Assembly (NCBI GenBank): GCA_963843275.1
Contig: CAWJJM010000012.1
Span: 62,001 to 126,000 of the forward strand
Length of the DNA: 64,000 nucleotides
Direction of reading: 5' to 3'
Source: CAWJJM01 sp963843275
GTDB taxonomy: Bacteria; Acidobacteriota; Thermoanaerobaculia; Multivoradales; JBCCEF01
In this document: positions 7,722 to 16,241 of the stretch, in pieces
Position numbering within the stretch: position 1 is the first letter of the stretch
Layout: the number at the start of each line of letters is the position of its first letter
Position numbers and translations under genes: made by a program
Notes under the pieces: generated by a model
What the model saw: the letters and a program-made list of their open reading frames with translations, nothing else
The model's database searches: none
Told to the model about the DNA's origin: nothing

Positions 7722-8668
7722 CCGCCCTCCACCGGCGCCCCGCCGGCCGCCTCGATGCGGGCGATGAAGACGTCCTCGAGCGAGGGCTCGACCGGGTGGA
7801 CGGCGGTCGCCTCGACCCCCGCGGCGCGCAACCGTTCGCGGATCGCCCGCTCGCCGGCCGTGGCGTCGTGCACGGTGACGTGCAGCTCGCGGCCGAACAT
7901 CCCGGCCCGCACCACCTCCGGCACGTCCGCGAGCGCCGCCACCGCGCGCGGCGCGTCGGCGGTCTCCACCGCCAGCAGCGGCTCGTCGCTGGCGGCGCGC
8001 AGGGCGCGCGGGCTGTCGAGCGCCACCAGCCGGCCGCGGTTCATCAGCGCCAGGCGGTGGCAGTACTCGGCCTCCTCCATGTAGTGGGTGGTGACGAAGA
8101 CCGTGGTGCCGCCGCCGGCGAGCTCGTAGATCAGCTCCCAGAAGGAGCGCCGCGACGACGGGTCGACGCCGCTGGTGGGCTCGTCGAGGAAGAGGATCGG
8201 CGGCTCGTGGAGGACCGCGCAGCCCAGCGCCAGGCGCTGCTTGAAACCCAACGGCAGCTCCGCCACCAGGCGGTGCCGCTCGTCGCCGAGGTGCGCCATC
8301 CCGAGCACCCACTCGCGGCGCGCCGGCCGGCGCCGCCGCGGCACCGCGTAGAGGCCGGCGAACAGGGCGATGTTCTCCTCCACGGTGAGGTCGCCGTAGA
8401 GCGAGAAGAGCTGCGACATGTAGCCGATCGACTCCTTGATGGCGGGGCGCTCGGTGGCGACGTCGAAGCCGGCCACCCGGGCGCTGCCGGCGCTCGGCGG
8501 GAGCAGGCCGGCGAGCATCTTGATCGTCGTGGTCTTGCCGGCGCCGTTGGGCCCCAGGAAGCCGAACACCTCGCCGGAGTGGACGGCGAAGCTGACGTCG
8601 TCCACCGCCACGAAGTCGCCGAAGCGGCGGGTGAGGTGCTCGGCGACGACGGTGTCGGGGGTGCTCAC
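7718..8668 (-). CDS. ABC exporter ATPase (second of two, YbhF C-half-like)
   Basis: 316-residue nucleotide-binding subunit. Walker A GPNGAGKTTT near residues 38-47, Q-loop in YMSQLFSLYGDLTV, signature ELPLGFKQRLAL (LSGG is replaced by LPLG, as often seen in this exporter type), Walker B ILFLDEPTSGVDP and a switch His in FVTTHYMEEAE. A ~75-residue C-terminal domain follows, as in drug-exporting ATPases. GTG start overlaps the upstream ATPase stop. In YbhF the two ATPases are fused into one protein; here they are separate adjacent genes. Confidence 0.93.
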   Translation of the reverse strand: MSTPDTVVAEHLTRRFGDFVAVDDVSFAVHSGEVFGFLGPNGAGKTTTIKMLAGLLPPSAGSARVAGFDVATERPAIKESIGYMSQLFSLYGDLTVEENIALFAGLYAVPRRRRPARREWVLGMAHLGDERHRLVAELPLGFKQRLALGCAVLHEPPILFLDEPTSGVDPSSRRSFWELIYELAGGGTTVFVTTHYMEEAEYCHRLALMNRGRLVALDSPRALRAASDEPLLAVETADAPRAVAALADVPEVVRAGMFGRELHVTVHDATAGERAIRERLRAAGVEATAVHPVEPSLEDVFIARIEAAGGAPVEGG

Positions 8669-9621
8669 GGCGCCCCCCGGGCCGGCGCCGCCGCCGGATC
8701 GCCGTCCGCCGCCGGATCGCCCACCAGGTCGAGGAAGACGTCCTCGAGCGACGGCGGCAGCGGAGTGAGGCGCGGATCGGCCTCGCCGGCCGCGGCCAGC
8801 GCCCGCGCCACCGCCGGAGCGTCGGCGGCCGCCGAGCCGACCTCGAGGTGCAGGCGGTCGCCGAAGACGGCGGCGCGCCGCACCGCCGGCACCGCGGCGG
8901 CCGCCGCGCGGGCGCGCAGCGGGTCGGCGACCCGCGCCTCGAGCAGCTCGCCGGTGAAGGCGCGCTGCAGCGCCCGCGGCGTGTCCAGCGCCACCACCCG
9001 GCCGCGGTCGAGCAGCGCCAGCCGGTCGAAACGCTCCGCCTCGTCGAGGTAGGAGGTCGACACCACCACCGTCACCCCGCGGGCCACGCTCTCGTGGACG
9101 ATCAGCCACAGCTCGCGGCGCGACACCGGGTCGACCCCGAAGGTCGGCTCGTCGAGCAGCAGCACCGCGGGCTCGTGGACCAGGGCGCAGGAGAGCCCGA
9201 GCTTCTGCTTCATGCCGCCCGACAGCGCCCCGGCCAGGCGGTGCTGGAAGGGCCCCAGGTTCGAGAAGGTGAAGAGCCGCTCGAGGCGCTCGGGGCGCTC
9301 GCGGCGCGGCACCCGGTAGAGGTCGGCGTAGAAGTCCAGGTTCTCGCGCACCGTGAGGTCGGCGTAGAGCCCGAAGCGCTGCGACATGTAGGCGATGTGG
9401 TGCTTGACCCCCTCGGGGTCGCGGGCCACCGAGCGACCGTCGATCTCGGCGTCGCCGGCCGTCGGCCGCAGCACTCCGGCCAGCATGCGCAGCGTGGTGG
9501 TCTTGCCGGCGCCGTCGGGGCCGACCAGGCCGAACAGCTCGCCGCGGCCGACCTCGAAGGTCAACCCGTCCACCGCCTGGCGCTCGCCGAACCGGCGGCT
9601 GAGGCCGGCGACGCGGATCAT
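8665..9621 (-). CDS. ABC exporter ATPase (first of two, YbhF N-half-like)
   Basis: 318-residue ABC ATPase with Walker A GPDGAGKTT (residues 34-42), Q-loop YMSQRFGLYADLTV, signature LSGGMKQKLGL, Walker B VLLLDEPTFGVDP and switch region VVSTSYLDEAE in which the usual switch His is absent (Ser-Tyr instead). The consensus signature sits here while the partner ATPase has the degenerate one, so the two catalytic sites of a heterodimer would differ. Overlaps the HlyD gene stop by ATGA. The C-terminal ~80 residues form a variable exporter-type domain ending in an Ala/Pro-rich tail. Confidence 0.93.
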   Translation of the reverse strand: MIRVAGLSRRFGERQAVDGLTFEVGRGELFGLVGPDGAGKTTTLRMLAGVLRPTAGDAEIDGRSVARDPEGVKHHIAYMSQRFGLYADLTVRENLDFYADLYRVPRRERPERLERLFTFSNLGPFQHRLAGALSGGMKQKLGLSCALVHEPAVLLLDEPTFGVDPVSRRELWLIVHESVARGVTVVVSTSYLDEAERFDRLALLDRGRVVALDTPRALQRAFTGELLEARVADPLRARAAAAAVPAVRRAAVFGDRLHLEVGSAAADAPAVARALAAAGEADPRLTPLPPSLEDVFLDLVGDPAADGDPAAAPARGAP

Positions 9622-10625
9622 CGGCCGCCGCCGCCCGCCGGCGCGCCGAGGACGACGTCGGCCGGCATCCCCGGCTTGAGCTCCTGGCCGGGGTCGCCGG
9701 TGACCCGCACCTTGACGGCGTAGACCAGCCGCACGCGCTCCTCCTGGGTCTGCACGTTCTTGGGGGTGAACTCGGCTTCGGAGGCGATGTAGGCCACCTC
9801 GCCGCCGTAGCTCTTGCCCGGGAAGGTGTCGGTGGTGATGGTGGCCGGCATGCCCAGCGACACCGCGCCGACCCGGTCCTCCGGAACGTAGATGCGCACC
9901 CAGCGGTCGTCGGGGTCCATCAGCGTCAGCACCGGGGAGCCCGGCGCCACGACCTCCCCCGGCTCGTGGTGGCGCACGGTCACCACGCCGGGTGACGGCG
10001 CGCTCAGCGTACGGTGCGCCACCCGCGTCTCGGCCTCGGCCAGGCCGGCGCGCGCCTGGGCGAGCTGGGCGCGGGCGGCGGCGACCTGCTCGGCGCGCGG
10101 TCCCCGCTCGACGAGGCGCAGCCGCTGGCGCGCCTGGGCGAGACGCTGGGCGGCGACCTCGCGGCCGGTCTGCGCCTTGTCGTAGGCCTCGCGGCTGGCG
10201 GCCCCGCCCGCGTAGAGGGTCTCGGCGCGCTCGACGTCGCGGCCCGCGTCGGCGAGCTGCTCCTCGGCGGCGGCGGCGGCGGCGCGCGCCTCGGCGACCT
10301 CCTCGGGCCGGCTGCCGGCCTCGAGCTCGGCGAGGTGCGCCTCGGCGGTGGACACCGCGGCGGCGGCCTGGGCGCGGTGCGCCTCGGCCTCCTCGTCGCT
10401 GAGCCGGGCCACCACCTCGCCGGCCTCCACCCGGTCGCCCTCGCGGGGCACCACCGCGGCGAGCTGGCCGCCGGTGTCGAAGCCGAGCCGCGACTCGGTG
10501 GCCTCGACGGTCCCCGAGGCGCGGGGGGCGCCGTCGGCCGCTGCCTCCCGGTGGGTCCACCACCAGGCCGCTGCGGCCACCGCGGCCGCCACCACGACGA
10601 TTCCCACGATCCTCACCACTCGCAT
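9618..10625 (-). CDS. HlyD/YbhG-type periplasmic membrane-fusion protein
   Basis: 335-residue adaptor joining the inner-membrane ABC exporter to an outer-membrane channel. One N-terminal TM anchor (IVGIVVVAAAVAAAAWWW), a split lipoyl/biotinyl-like domain (GTVEATESRLGFDTGG and PGVVTVRHHEPGEVV), and between them a long Ala/Glu/Arg-rich coiled-coil hairpin (about residues 85-200), then a beta-barrel domain. The ATG at 10625 is preceded by GGGGGAG. It lies 28 bp after the TolC-like gene, in the same transcript as both ATPases. Confidence 0.92.
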   Translation of the reverse strand: MRVVRIVGIVVVAAAVAAAAWWWTHREAAADGAPRASGTVEATESRLGFDTGGQLAAVVPREGDRVEAGEVVARLSDEEAEAHRAQAAAAVSTAEAHLAELEAGSRPEEVAEARAAAAAAEEQLADAGRDVERAETLYAGGAASREAYDKAQTGREVAAQRLAQARQRLRLVERGPRAEQVAAARAQLAQARAGLAEAETRVAHRTLSAPSPGVVTVRHHEPGEVVAPGSPVLTLMDPDDRWVRIYVPEDRVGAVSLGMPATITTDTFPGKSYGGEVAYIASEAEFTPKNVQTQEERVRLVYAVKVRVTGDPGQELKPGMPADVVLGAPAGGGGR

Positions 10626-10653
10626 CGCTCCCCCTCGCGGCCGCAGCGGCCGC

Positions 10654-12051
10654 TCACTCTCCGTTGACCAGGTGGGTGTCGAGCCAGTCGCTCCCCAGCT
10701 CGCCGGTGGCACGCGCCAGCTCACCCAGGGCGCGCACCTCGTCGTCGCGCGCCGTCGCCCGCTGCGCCTCGGCGCCCAGCAGGTCGGCCTCGGCGTCGAG
10801 GTAGTCCGACTCGACGCCCGCCCCCGCCCCCAGGCGCAGCTTCTCCACCCGCGCGACCTCGGCGAAGGCGCGCACCGCGTCGTCGAGGCTCTGGCGGCGG
10901 GCGCCGGCCTCGTCGAGGGCGGCGAGCGCCCGGTCGACGGCCTCCGCGGTTTCCAGCCGCGCCTGTTCGAGGCGGCCCCGGGCGGCGTCGCGGGCGGCGC
11001 GGGCGGCGGCGAGACGGCGCGGGACGGCACCGCCGCGGTAGAGCGGCAGCGCCACCTGCAGGCCGGCGTTCCACTCGCCGGTCAGGTCGCCCGCGCCGTC
11101 GGCGAACTCGAGCCAGCGGGCGCCGGCGCGCAGCTTCGGCCGGCGCTCGCTCGCCGCCAGCTCGACGGCCGCCTGGGCGGCGTCGAGCTCGTGCTCGGCC
11201 CGCGCCACGGCCGGGCTGGCGGCGGCCGCCCGTTCGAGCAGCTCGCGGCGCCCCGGCGGGCCGCCCGGAGCGGGGGCGGCGGGCACCAGCGCGGCCGCCG
11301 GCACCTCGGCGTCGCCGGCCCCGGTCAGCCGGGCCAGGTCGCGCAGGGCGAGGTGGAGAAGCGCCGCCGTCGACACCCGGTCGGCGCGCCCGGCGGCCAC
11401 CGCGGCGTCCACCCGGTAGAGGTCGACCCGGGGCGCCTTGCCGGCGTCGAGGAGCCGGCGCACGCGGTCGCGCTCGGCGTCGAGGGCGGCGAGCCGGCGG
11501 TCCTGGGCCGCCAGCACCGCGCGGGCCGAGAGTGCCCGCGTGTAGGCGGCCACCGTGCGGCCGGCGAGCTCCTGGGCGCTCGCCGCGGCGACGGCCGCGG
11601 CGGCGGCGGCGTCGGCGGCGCGGGCGGCGACGGTGGCGCGGCGTGCGCCGCCGTCGAGCAGGGTGTAGCCCAGCGCCGCCGTGCCGGTGAAGATCGTCGT
11701 GTCGAAGTGGGGCAGGTCGTCGAAGGCGAGGGCGTGGATCGGGCTGACGATCGTCGGCTTCTGGTACTGCGTCCCCGTGGCGGAGAGGTCGGCGGTCGGC
11801 CGCCGGGCGGCGCGGGCGGCCGCGGCGGTGGCGGCCGCCGCGTCGGCCTGGGCGCGGGCGGCGGCGACGGCGGGGTAGGTGGCGACCGCGCGGCGCACCG
11901 CCTCGGCCAACGTCAGCTCGCTCGGCGCGTCGGCGGCGCGGAGGACGGCCGCCGGTGCCGACGCCACGGTGAGCGCGCCCGCCAGCAGGAGGAGGGCGCG
12001 GCGCGCCGGACGACGGCGCCGGGAGGGGTCGAGGGGATCGCGTCGTGCCAT
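10654..12051 (-). CDS. TolC-like outer-membrane efflux channel
   Basis: 465-residue outer-membrane factor. An Arg-rich N-terminus and hydrophobic stretch (ALLLLAGALTVASAPAAVL) form a signal peptide; two Ala-rich coiled-coil repeats, typical of the OEP fold, follow. LTLAEAVRRAV near the mature start is the usual opening of this family, and an SELTL/DAAQAAVELA half repeats later. The ATG at 12051 is chosen over upstream in-frame starts because AGGAGA lies at the right distance. It is second in the operon, after the TetR gene, and would complete a three-part pump with the HlyD and ABC subunits. Confidence 0.88.
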   Translation of the reverse strand: MARRDPLDPSRRRRPARRALLLLAGALTVASAPAAVLRAADAPSELTLAEAVRRAVATYPAVAAARAQADAAAATAAAARAARRPTADLSATGTQYQKPTIVSPIHALAFDDLPHFDTTIFTGTAALGYTLLDGGARRATVAARAADAAAAAAVAAASAQELAGRTVAAYTRALSARAVLAAQDRRLAALDAERDRVRRLLDAGKAPRVDLYRVDAAVAAGRADRVSTAALLHLALRDLARLTGAGDAEVPAAALVPAAPAPGGPPGRRELLERAAAASPAVARAEHELDAAQAAVELAASERRPKLRAGARWLEFADGAGDLTGEWNAGLQVALPLYRGGAVPRRLAAARAARDAARGRLEQARLETAEAVDRALAALDEAGARRQSLDDAVRAFAEVARVEKLRLGAGAGVESDYLDAEADLLGAEAQRATARDDEVRALGELARATGELGSDWLDTHLVNGE

Positions 12052-12101
12052 GGTGTCGTCTCCTGCCCGGGAAGGCATCGTGGTGCCGGCACGCCGGGCG
12101 G

Positions 12102-12740
12102 TCACGGCCGGAGCCCTCGCTTGAGGAACGCGGGCAGCTCGTCGCCGCGCTCGGCGATGAAGCGCTGGAACCCGGCCTCGTCGAGGCCGAGGACGGTGGC
12201 CAGCAGCGGCCGCGCGGCGAACGGGAAGACGCAGCCCGACAGGCAGGTGACCAGGAACTGCTCGGCGGTGAGCGGTGCCGCGACCGTCCCCGCCGCCGCC
12301 CCCGCGGCGATCTGCGCGCGGAGCCTGGGCAGCACCCGCCGGCGCATCGGTCCGGCGATGGCGTCGGCGAAGACGCCGAGCAGCCGGTCCGGACGGAGCG
12401 TGACCTCGCTGAGCACGTAGCCCGGGAGGTACGGCCGGGCGGAGAACAGGCGCAGCTCGGCCGCCACGAAGCGGTCGATCTTGTCCTCGAGCTCGAGGTC
12501 GGAGCCGAGGATCGGCACCACCTCCGACATCAGCTCCGCCGCCGCGCGGCGGAACACTTCGCGCGCCAGCCGTTCCTTGCTGCGGTAGTAGTAGTGGAGC
12601 AGGCCCTTGTTGACCCCCGCCTCGTCGGCGATCTCCTGCATGCGCGCCCCGTCGGTGCCGCGGCGCAGGAAGATCGTGTGCGCGGCCTCGAGGATGCGCA
12701 GCTCGGTTCCCTGGTCGCGCGTCGGCTCAGCGTCCGGCAC
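12102..12740 (-). CDS. TetR-family repressor of the efflux operon
   Basis: 212-residue regulator. An N-terminal TetR helix-turn-helix (about residues 14-60: ILEAAHTIFLRRG, IADEAGVNKGLLHYYYRSKE) precedes an alpha-helical ligand-binding domain. It is the first gene of the efflux operon, 50 bp before tolC, and an AT-rich inverted repeat sits just upstream of its start, so negative autoregulation relieved by a pump substrate is the likely scheme. The ligand cannot be inferred. Confidence 0.92.
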   Translation of the reverse strand: MPDAEPTRDQGTELRILEAAHTIFLRRGTDGARMQEIADEAGVNKGLLHYYYRSKERLAREVFRRAAAELMSEVVPILGSDLELEDKIDRFVAAELRLFSARPYLPGYVLSEVTLRPDRLLGVFADAIAGPMRRRVLPRLRAQIAAGAAAGTVAAPLTAEQFLVTCLSGCVFPFAARPLLATVLGLDEAGFQRFIAERGDELPAFLKRGLRP

Positions 12741-12756
12741 CGGCGTTACCTCTGTG

Positions 12757-12777
12757 GTTTAACCGCATGGGTAAAAC
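12757..12777. promoter_or_regulatory. Probable TetR operator of the efflux operon
   Basis: Imperfect inverted repeat: GTTTAACC and GGGTAAAAC separated by GCAT, an unusually AT-rich island in this sequence, 17-37 bp upstream of the TetR start codon. Position and form fit an autoregulatory TetR operator. Binding has not been shown. Confidence 0.55.
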
Positions 12778-12823
12778 GTAGCGCGTCCGGCGCCGCCTGT
12801 CAAGCGGGTCGGCGGGAACGGCC

Positions 12824-13444
12824 TCAGCCGGGCGGGGCGTCGCCCACGATCACCGAGGCCAGCTCGGGGAAGCGGTGGGTGGCGAAGCGGCTGTGGCAGT
12901 TGACGCAGGCGCGGGTCATCTCGGCGTACACCTCGCTCGCCAGCCGGAAGTCGCCCTGCTCGAGCGCCGTGGCGAGAAGACCGGCGCGCTGGTGGAAGCT
13001 GCGATCGATCTCCAGGAACTTCGCCGGGACCCGGGCCGCGAGGTCGGGCTCCGCGCCCTCGCCGCCGTCCGCGGTCGCCCGCGGCAGCACGAAGCCATCG
13101 CGGACCTGCGCCGCGACCAGGGCGCCCATCCTGCCGTCGCCGCGGGCGATGAGGCTGAGCAGGCGCCCCATGGCCGGCTCGATCTGGCGCATCTCGGCGC
13201 GCCACAGGTCGCGGGTGCGGGCGGGGAGCCGCTCGCTGGTCCAGCCGCGGGCGGTCGTCGGGGGGGCCGGCGCCGGCGCCGCTGCGGGGGCGGTGGCGGG
13301 GCCCGCGGGGGCCGGCGCGGCGGTCGCGCCGCCGGTGGGGCGCGCGGCGGGCGTGCCGCAGGCGGCGGCGGCCAGCGCGGCGAGGACGACCGCGGTCAGG
13401 CGCCGCCGGCGGCCGGCCGGCAGGGGGCGCTCCGCGGGTGGCAT
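12824..13444 (-). CDS. Cytochrome c'-like lipoprotein
   Basis: 206-residue exported haem protein. Signal peptide with a lipobox-like end (LAALAAAAC, Cys29), a long Ala/Pro linker (about 30-65), then a helical domain with one CVNCH haem motif at residues 180-184, near the C-terminus. A single C-terminal CxxCH after a four-helix-type region is the arrangement of cytochrome c', which binds NO in some species; the nearby nitrate/NO genes make that attractive but unproved. It starts 13 bp after the TetR gene at 13458, so the two are co-transcribed. Confidence 0.78.
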   Translation of the reverse strand: MPPAERPLPAGRRRRLTAVVLAALAAAACGTPAARPTGGATAAPAPAGPATAPAAAPAPAPPTTARGWTSERLPARTRDLWRAEMRQIEPAMGRLLSLIARGDGRMGALVAAQVRDGFVLPRATADGGEGAEPDLAARVPAKFLEIDRSFHQRAGLLATALEQGDFRLASEVYAEMTRACVNCHSRFATHRFPELASVIVGDAPPG

Positions 13445-13457
13445 CCGGAGCGCTCCG

Positions 13458-14057
13458 TCAGGCGGCGATCACCTGGCGCACCAGGAAGCTGGCCAACCGG
13501 TCGCTGGCGTCGCCGCCCATCGGCGGGCCGGCGCCGAGGCGCAGGTGGATGGCGGTGGCGGCCGGCAGCCCGATCAGCAGCAGGGTGAGCTGGGCGGCGG
13601 TGGGCCGGTCGTCCCGCGGCGGCAGGCGGGCGAGCAGGCGTTCGATCACCTGGGTGTACTCGTCGAAGGTGCTGCGGATCCGGGCCAGCAGGACGTCGTC
13701 GCCGGACGCGGTGGCCTCGGCGAGCAGCAGCACCGGCAGGCCCTCCGTCGCCACCACCATGCGGGCGTGGTGGCGGAGGATGGCCTCCAGCCGGGTCTCC
13801 ACCGGCAGCTCCTCGTTCTCGGCGAGCTGCCAGATGGGGCCGAGGAGGCGCTTCTCGGCGCGGTCCATGAGCGCCAACAGCAGCGACTGCTTGCTGGCGA
13901 AGTGGCGGTAGAGCGCCGCTTCGGTGAACCCCACGCGTTCCGCCAGGCGGCGTACGGTGAGGCCCGCCAGGCCGGCCTCGCGGACCAGCTCGAGGGCGCG
14001 GTCCACCAGCTCCTCCTGGCGTGGTGTGGGGGTCCGGGAACCCGGGTTGAGCGTCAT
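13458..14057 (-). CDS. TetR-family transcriptional regulator
   Basis: 199-residue TetR protein. HTH region near residues 15-60 (ALELVREAGLAGLTV, LAERVGFTEAALYRHFASKQ). The ATG at 14057 is selected because GGAGG precedes it; the open frame reaches 14120 but lacks a ribosome site. A short palindrome, TGTTAGTCAACA, lies 45-56 bp upstream and may be its operator. The only downstream partner is the cytochrome c'-like gene; the divergent neighbour is a secreted hypothetical protein. Confidence 0.9.
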   Translation of the reverse strand: MTLNPGSRTPTPRQEELVDRALELVREAGLAGLTVRRLAERVGFTEAALYRHFASKQSLLLALMDRAEKRLLGPIWQLAENEELPVETRLEAILRHHARMVVATEGLPVLLLAEATASGDDVLLARIRSTFDEYTQVIERLLARLPPRDDRPTAAQLTLLLIGLPAATAIHLRLGAGPPMGGDASDRLASFLVRQVIAA

Positions 14058-14101
14058 CTGGAACCTCCGAGTCGAGCAAGCGACGACTGCCGATCCGACA
14101 A

Positions 14102-14113
14102 TGTTAGTCAACA
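14102..14113. promoter_or_regulatory. Short palindrome, possible TetR operator
   Basis: TGTTAGTCAACA (TGTT-AGTC-AACA) in the 161-bp divergent region between the TetR gene at 13458 and the secreted protein at 14219. The symmetry and location suit an operator acting on one or both genes. It is only 12 bp, so the call is tentative. Confidence 0.4.
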
Positions 14114-14218
14114 CTCGCACTCCTGGCGTCCGCGGTCAAGCGCCCGGGCCGCCGGCACGACGCCTTCGCGATCGCTCACCTGCTGTAACGTCCTCTGCGG
14201 CGGGGCGCCCGAGCAGGG

Positions 14219-14920
14219 GTGAGACGGATCGGCCGGGGGTCTCGGCGAGGGCGTGGCCGCGGGGTCGTCCGACCCCGGCGGGTCTGGATGGTGGCGGGAT
14301 GGGCCGCGCTCGCCCTGCCCGTCGCGGCCGCGCCGCTGTCGGTGGCGGAGCTGCAGGGCCTGCCGGCCGCCGGCGGCGGCCCCGCGGTCGAGGAGCGTCG
14401 GATCGAGGTGACCCTGCCCGGGACGCTGGGGCGCGGCGAGCTGCTGTCGCGTGCGGTGGCGCCGGCCGGGTCGCCGGAGGGGCCGTGGATCTATCTCTAC
14501 CGCCTCGACCTGCGCCGGCTCACCGGCGCCACCGCCCGCCCCTGCGTCGACCGGCTGAGCCTGGACTTCGGGGCCAACGAGCGGCTGGACTACGACGGCG
14601 ACGGCCGCCTCGACGACGCCTTCGTGGTCCTGGAGGGCGCCGGCGGCGCGGCCGTCCCCCGCGCCGTCGAACGCCGGGGGGGCCGCCTCGACGTGCAGTT
14701 CCGGCCCAGCGTCTGCCCCGGACTGCGGCCCGGCACCGGTGCCGTCAGCGTGCTGGTGGGCTTCGCCGCCACCGGGCCGCCCCAGGCCGGCGACGCGGAG
14801 CTCGGAGTCCTGCCGGGGTCGCCCGTGCGGGTCGCCGTGCTGGCGCCCCGGCCGGCCCGCCGGCCGCCGGTGCCGGCCGTGCCCGCACTGGTGGCCCCGC
14901 CGGGCGAGCCGCCGCCCTGA
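14219..14920 (+). CDS. Secreted hypothetical protein
   Basis: Up to 233 residues from a GTG at 14219; an in-frame ATG at 14288 would give a cleaner signal peptide (MVAGWAALALPVAAAPL). The mature part has two widely spaced Cys (PCVDRLS and SVCPGL) that may form a disulfide, and a Ca-binding-like DYDGDGRLDD segment. The C-terminus is Pro/Ala-rich. I do not recognise the family. It is convergent with the NarK-type gene, whose stop is one base past its own, and divergent from a TetR gene. Confidence 0.6.
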   Translation: MRRIGRGSRRGRGRGVVRPRRVWMVAGWAALALPVAAAPLSVAELQGLPAAGGGPAVEERRIEVTLPGTLGRGELLSRAVAPAGSPEGPWIYLYRLDLRRLTGATARPCVDRLSLDFGANERLDYDGDGRLDDAFVVLEGAGGAAVPRAVERRGGRLDVQFRPSVCPGLRPGTGAVSVLVGFAATGPPQAGDAELGVLPGSPVRVAVLAPRPARRPPVPAVPALVAPPGEPPP

Positions 14921-14921
14921 C

Positions 14922-16241
14922 TCAGTCGGCCCCGCCCTGCGGCAGCGAGATGACCGGCGCCCCGGAGCCCCGCACGTACTTGAGGATCCAGATCATCGAC
15001 AGCGAGATCAGCGCGAGGAAGATGAACACCACGAAGCCGATCGCGTAGCCGGCCTGGCCGAGGTCGCGCACGGCGAAGCCCATCACCGGCGGCACCACGA
15101 AGCCGCCGAAGGCGCCCAGGCCGCCGACCCAGCCTGCCGCGCCACCCACCGCCTCCGGCACCGCCTGGGGGACGATCTTGAAGACGGCGGCGTTGGTGAC
15201 CCCCATGCCGACGGCGAGCAGCACCACCCCCGGCACCGCCAGCTCGTAGCGGTCGGCGACCGTCATCACCAGCGCGCCGGCGAGCATGATGAACAGGGCG
15301 AGCGTGGCGGTGTTCTCGCCGCCCTCGCGGAGGTGGTCCGAGAGGATCCCGCCGACGATGCGGATCGCCGAGGTGAGCAGCGAGTAGACCGCGGTGAGGG
15401 TGCCGGCGAGCACGGCGCTGAGGCCGAACGACTGCGTCCAGTAGGTGGGCAGCCAGGCGGTCAGCGCGATGAAGCCGCCGAAGGTGGTGAAGTAGACGAC
15501 CACCAGCGCCCAGGTGCGCCACACCCGCGCCGACACCGCCAGGCTCTCGCGCAGGCTGCCGGCGGGGAAGAGCTCCTGGCCGAGCTCGCCCGCCCGCTGG
15601 CGCGCCGCCGCGGCGGTCTCGCCCGCAGCGCGGAGCTGGAAGTACCAGGCGTTGCGTCCCAGCGCGGCGTAGGCGAGGGTGCCGAGCGCCAGGAAGACGA
15701 GCCAGGCGAGGTAGGAGAGCCCCAGCCCCAGCGACGCCAGTGCCACCGGGATCAGGAAGGAGAACATCCCCGGCGCCAGGTTGCCCACCCCGGCGAAGAC
15801 CGCCAGCGCCCGCCCCTGGCGCTGCTGCGGGAACCAGTAGGAGACCTGGCCGATGCCCACCGAGAAGGTGGCGATGCCGCATCCCGAGAGCAGGGCGAGC
15901 AGCAGGAGCAGCGGATAGAGGCCCGGGGTCAGGCGGTCGGGGTAGAGCAGCCCGACCACCGCGGACAACCCCGCCATCCCCACCACCGACAGCGACAGCA
16001 GCACCAGGAACGGCTTGCGCCCGCCGGTGGTGTCGACCCAGGCGGCGAACGGCACCCGCAGCAGAGAGCCGGACAGCGCCGGCATGGCCACCAGGAAGCC
16101 GACCGCCAGCGGCGAGAGCTCCAGCACCTCCCGGAAGCGCCCGGCGGTGGGGCCGAACAGCGAGACCGCGGCGAAGCCGACGAAGAAGCCGAGCGTGGCC
16201 CCCCAGAGCCCCTGGCCCGGGGTCCCCTTCAGTGTGCTCAT
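14922..16241 (-). CDS. narK: Major-facilitator nitrate/nitrite transporter (NarK type)
   Basis: 439-residue, about 12-TM MFS protein. It shows the nitrate/nitrite porter features: an Arg in TM2 context (SGSLLRVPFAAWVD), GGRKPF loop, and two Gly-rich signature stretches, GCGIATFSVGIGQVSYWFPQ and GVGNLAPGMFSFLIP. It is the last gene of the nar operon, overlapping the cytochrome gene stop by ATGA, so it should import nitrate or exchange nitrate and nitrite for NarGHI. NarK1 (nitrate/H+) and NarK2 (antiport) subtypes cannot be told apart here. Confidence 0.9.
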   Translation of the reverse strand: MSTLKGTPGQGLWGATLGFFVGFAAVSLFGPTAGRFREVLELSPLAVGFLVAMPALSGSLLRVPFAAWVDTTGGRKPFLVLLSLSVVGMAGLSAVVGLLYPDRLTPGLYPLLLLLALLSGCGIATFSVGIGQVSYWFPQQRQGRALAVFAGVGNLAPGMFSFLIPVALASLGLGLSYLAWLVFLALGTLAYAALGRNAWYFQLRAAGETAAAARQRAGELGQELFPAGSLRESLAVSARVWRTWALVVVYFTTFGGFIALTAWLPTYWTQSFGLSAVLAGTLTAVYSLLTSAIRIVGGILSDHLREGGENTATLALFIMLAGALVMTVADRYELAVPGVVLLAVGMGVTNAAVFKIVPQAVPEAVGGAAGWVGGLGAFGGFVVPPVMGFAVRDLGQAGYAIGFVVFIFLALISLSMIWILKYVRGSGAPVISLPQGGAD

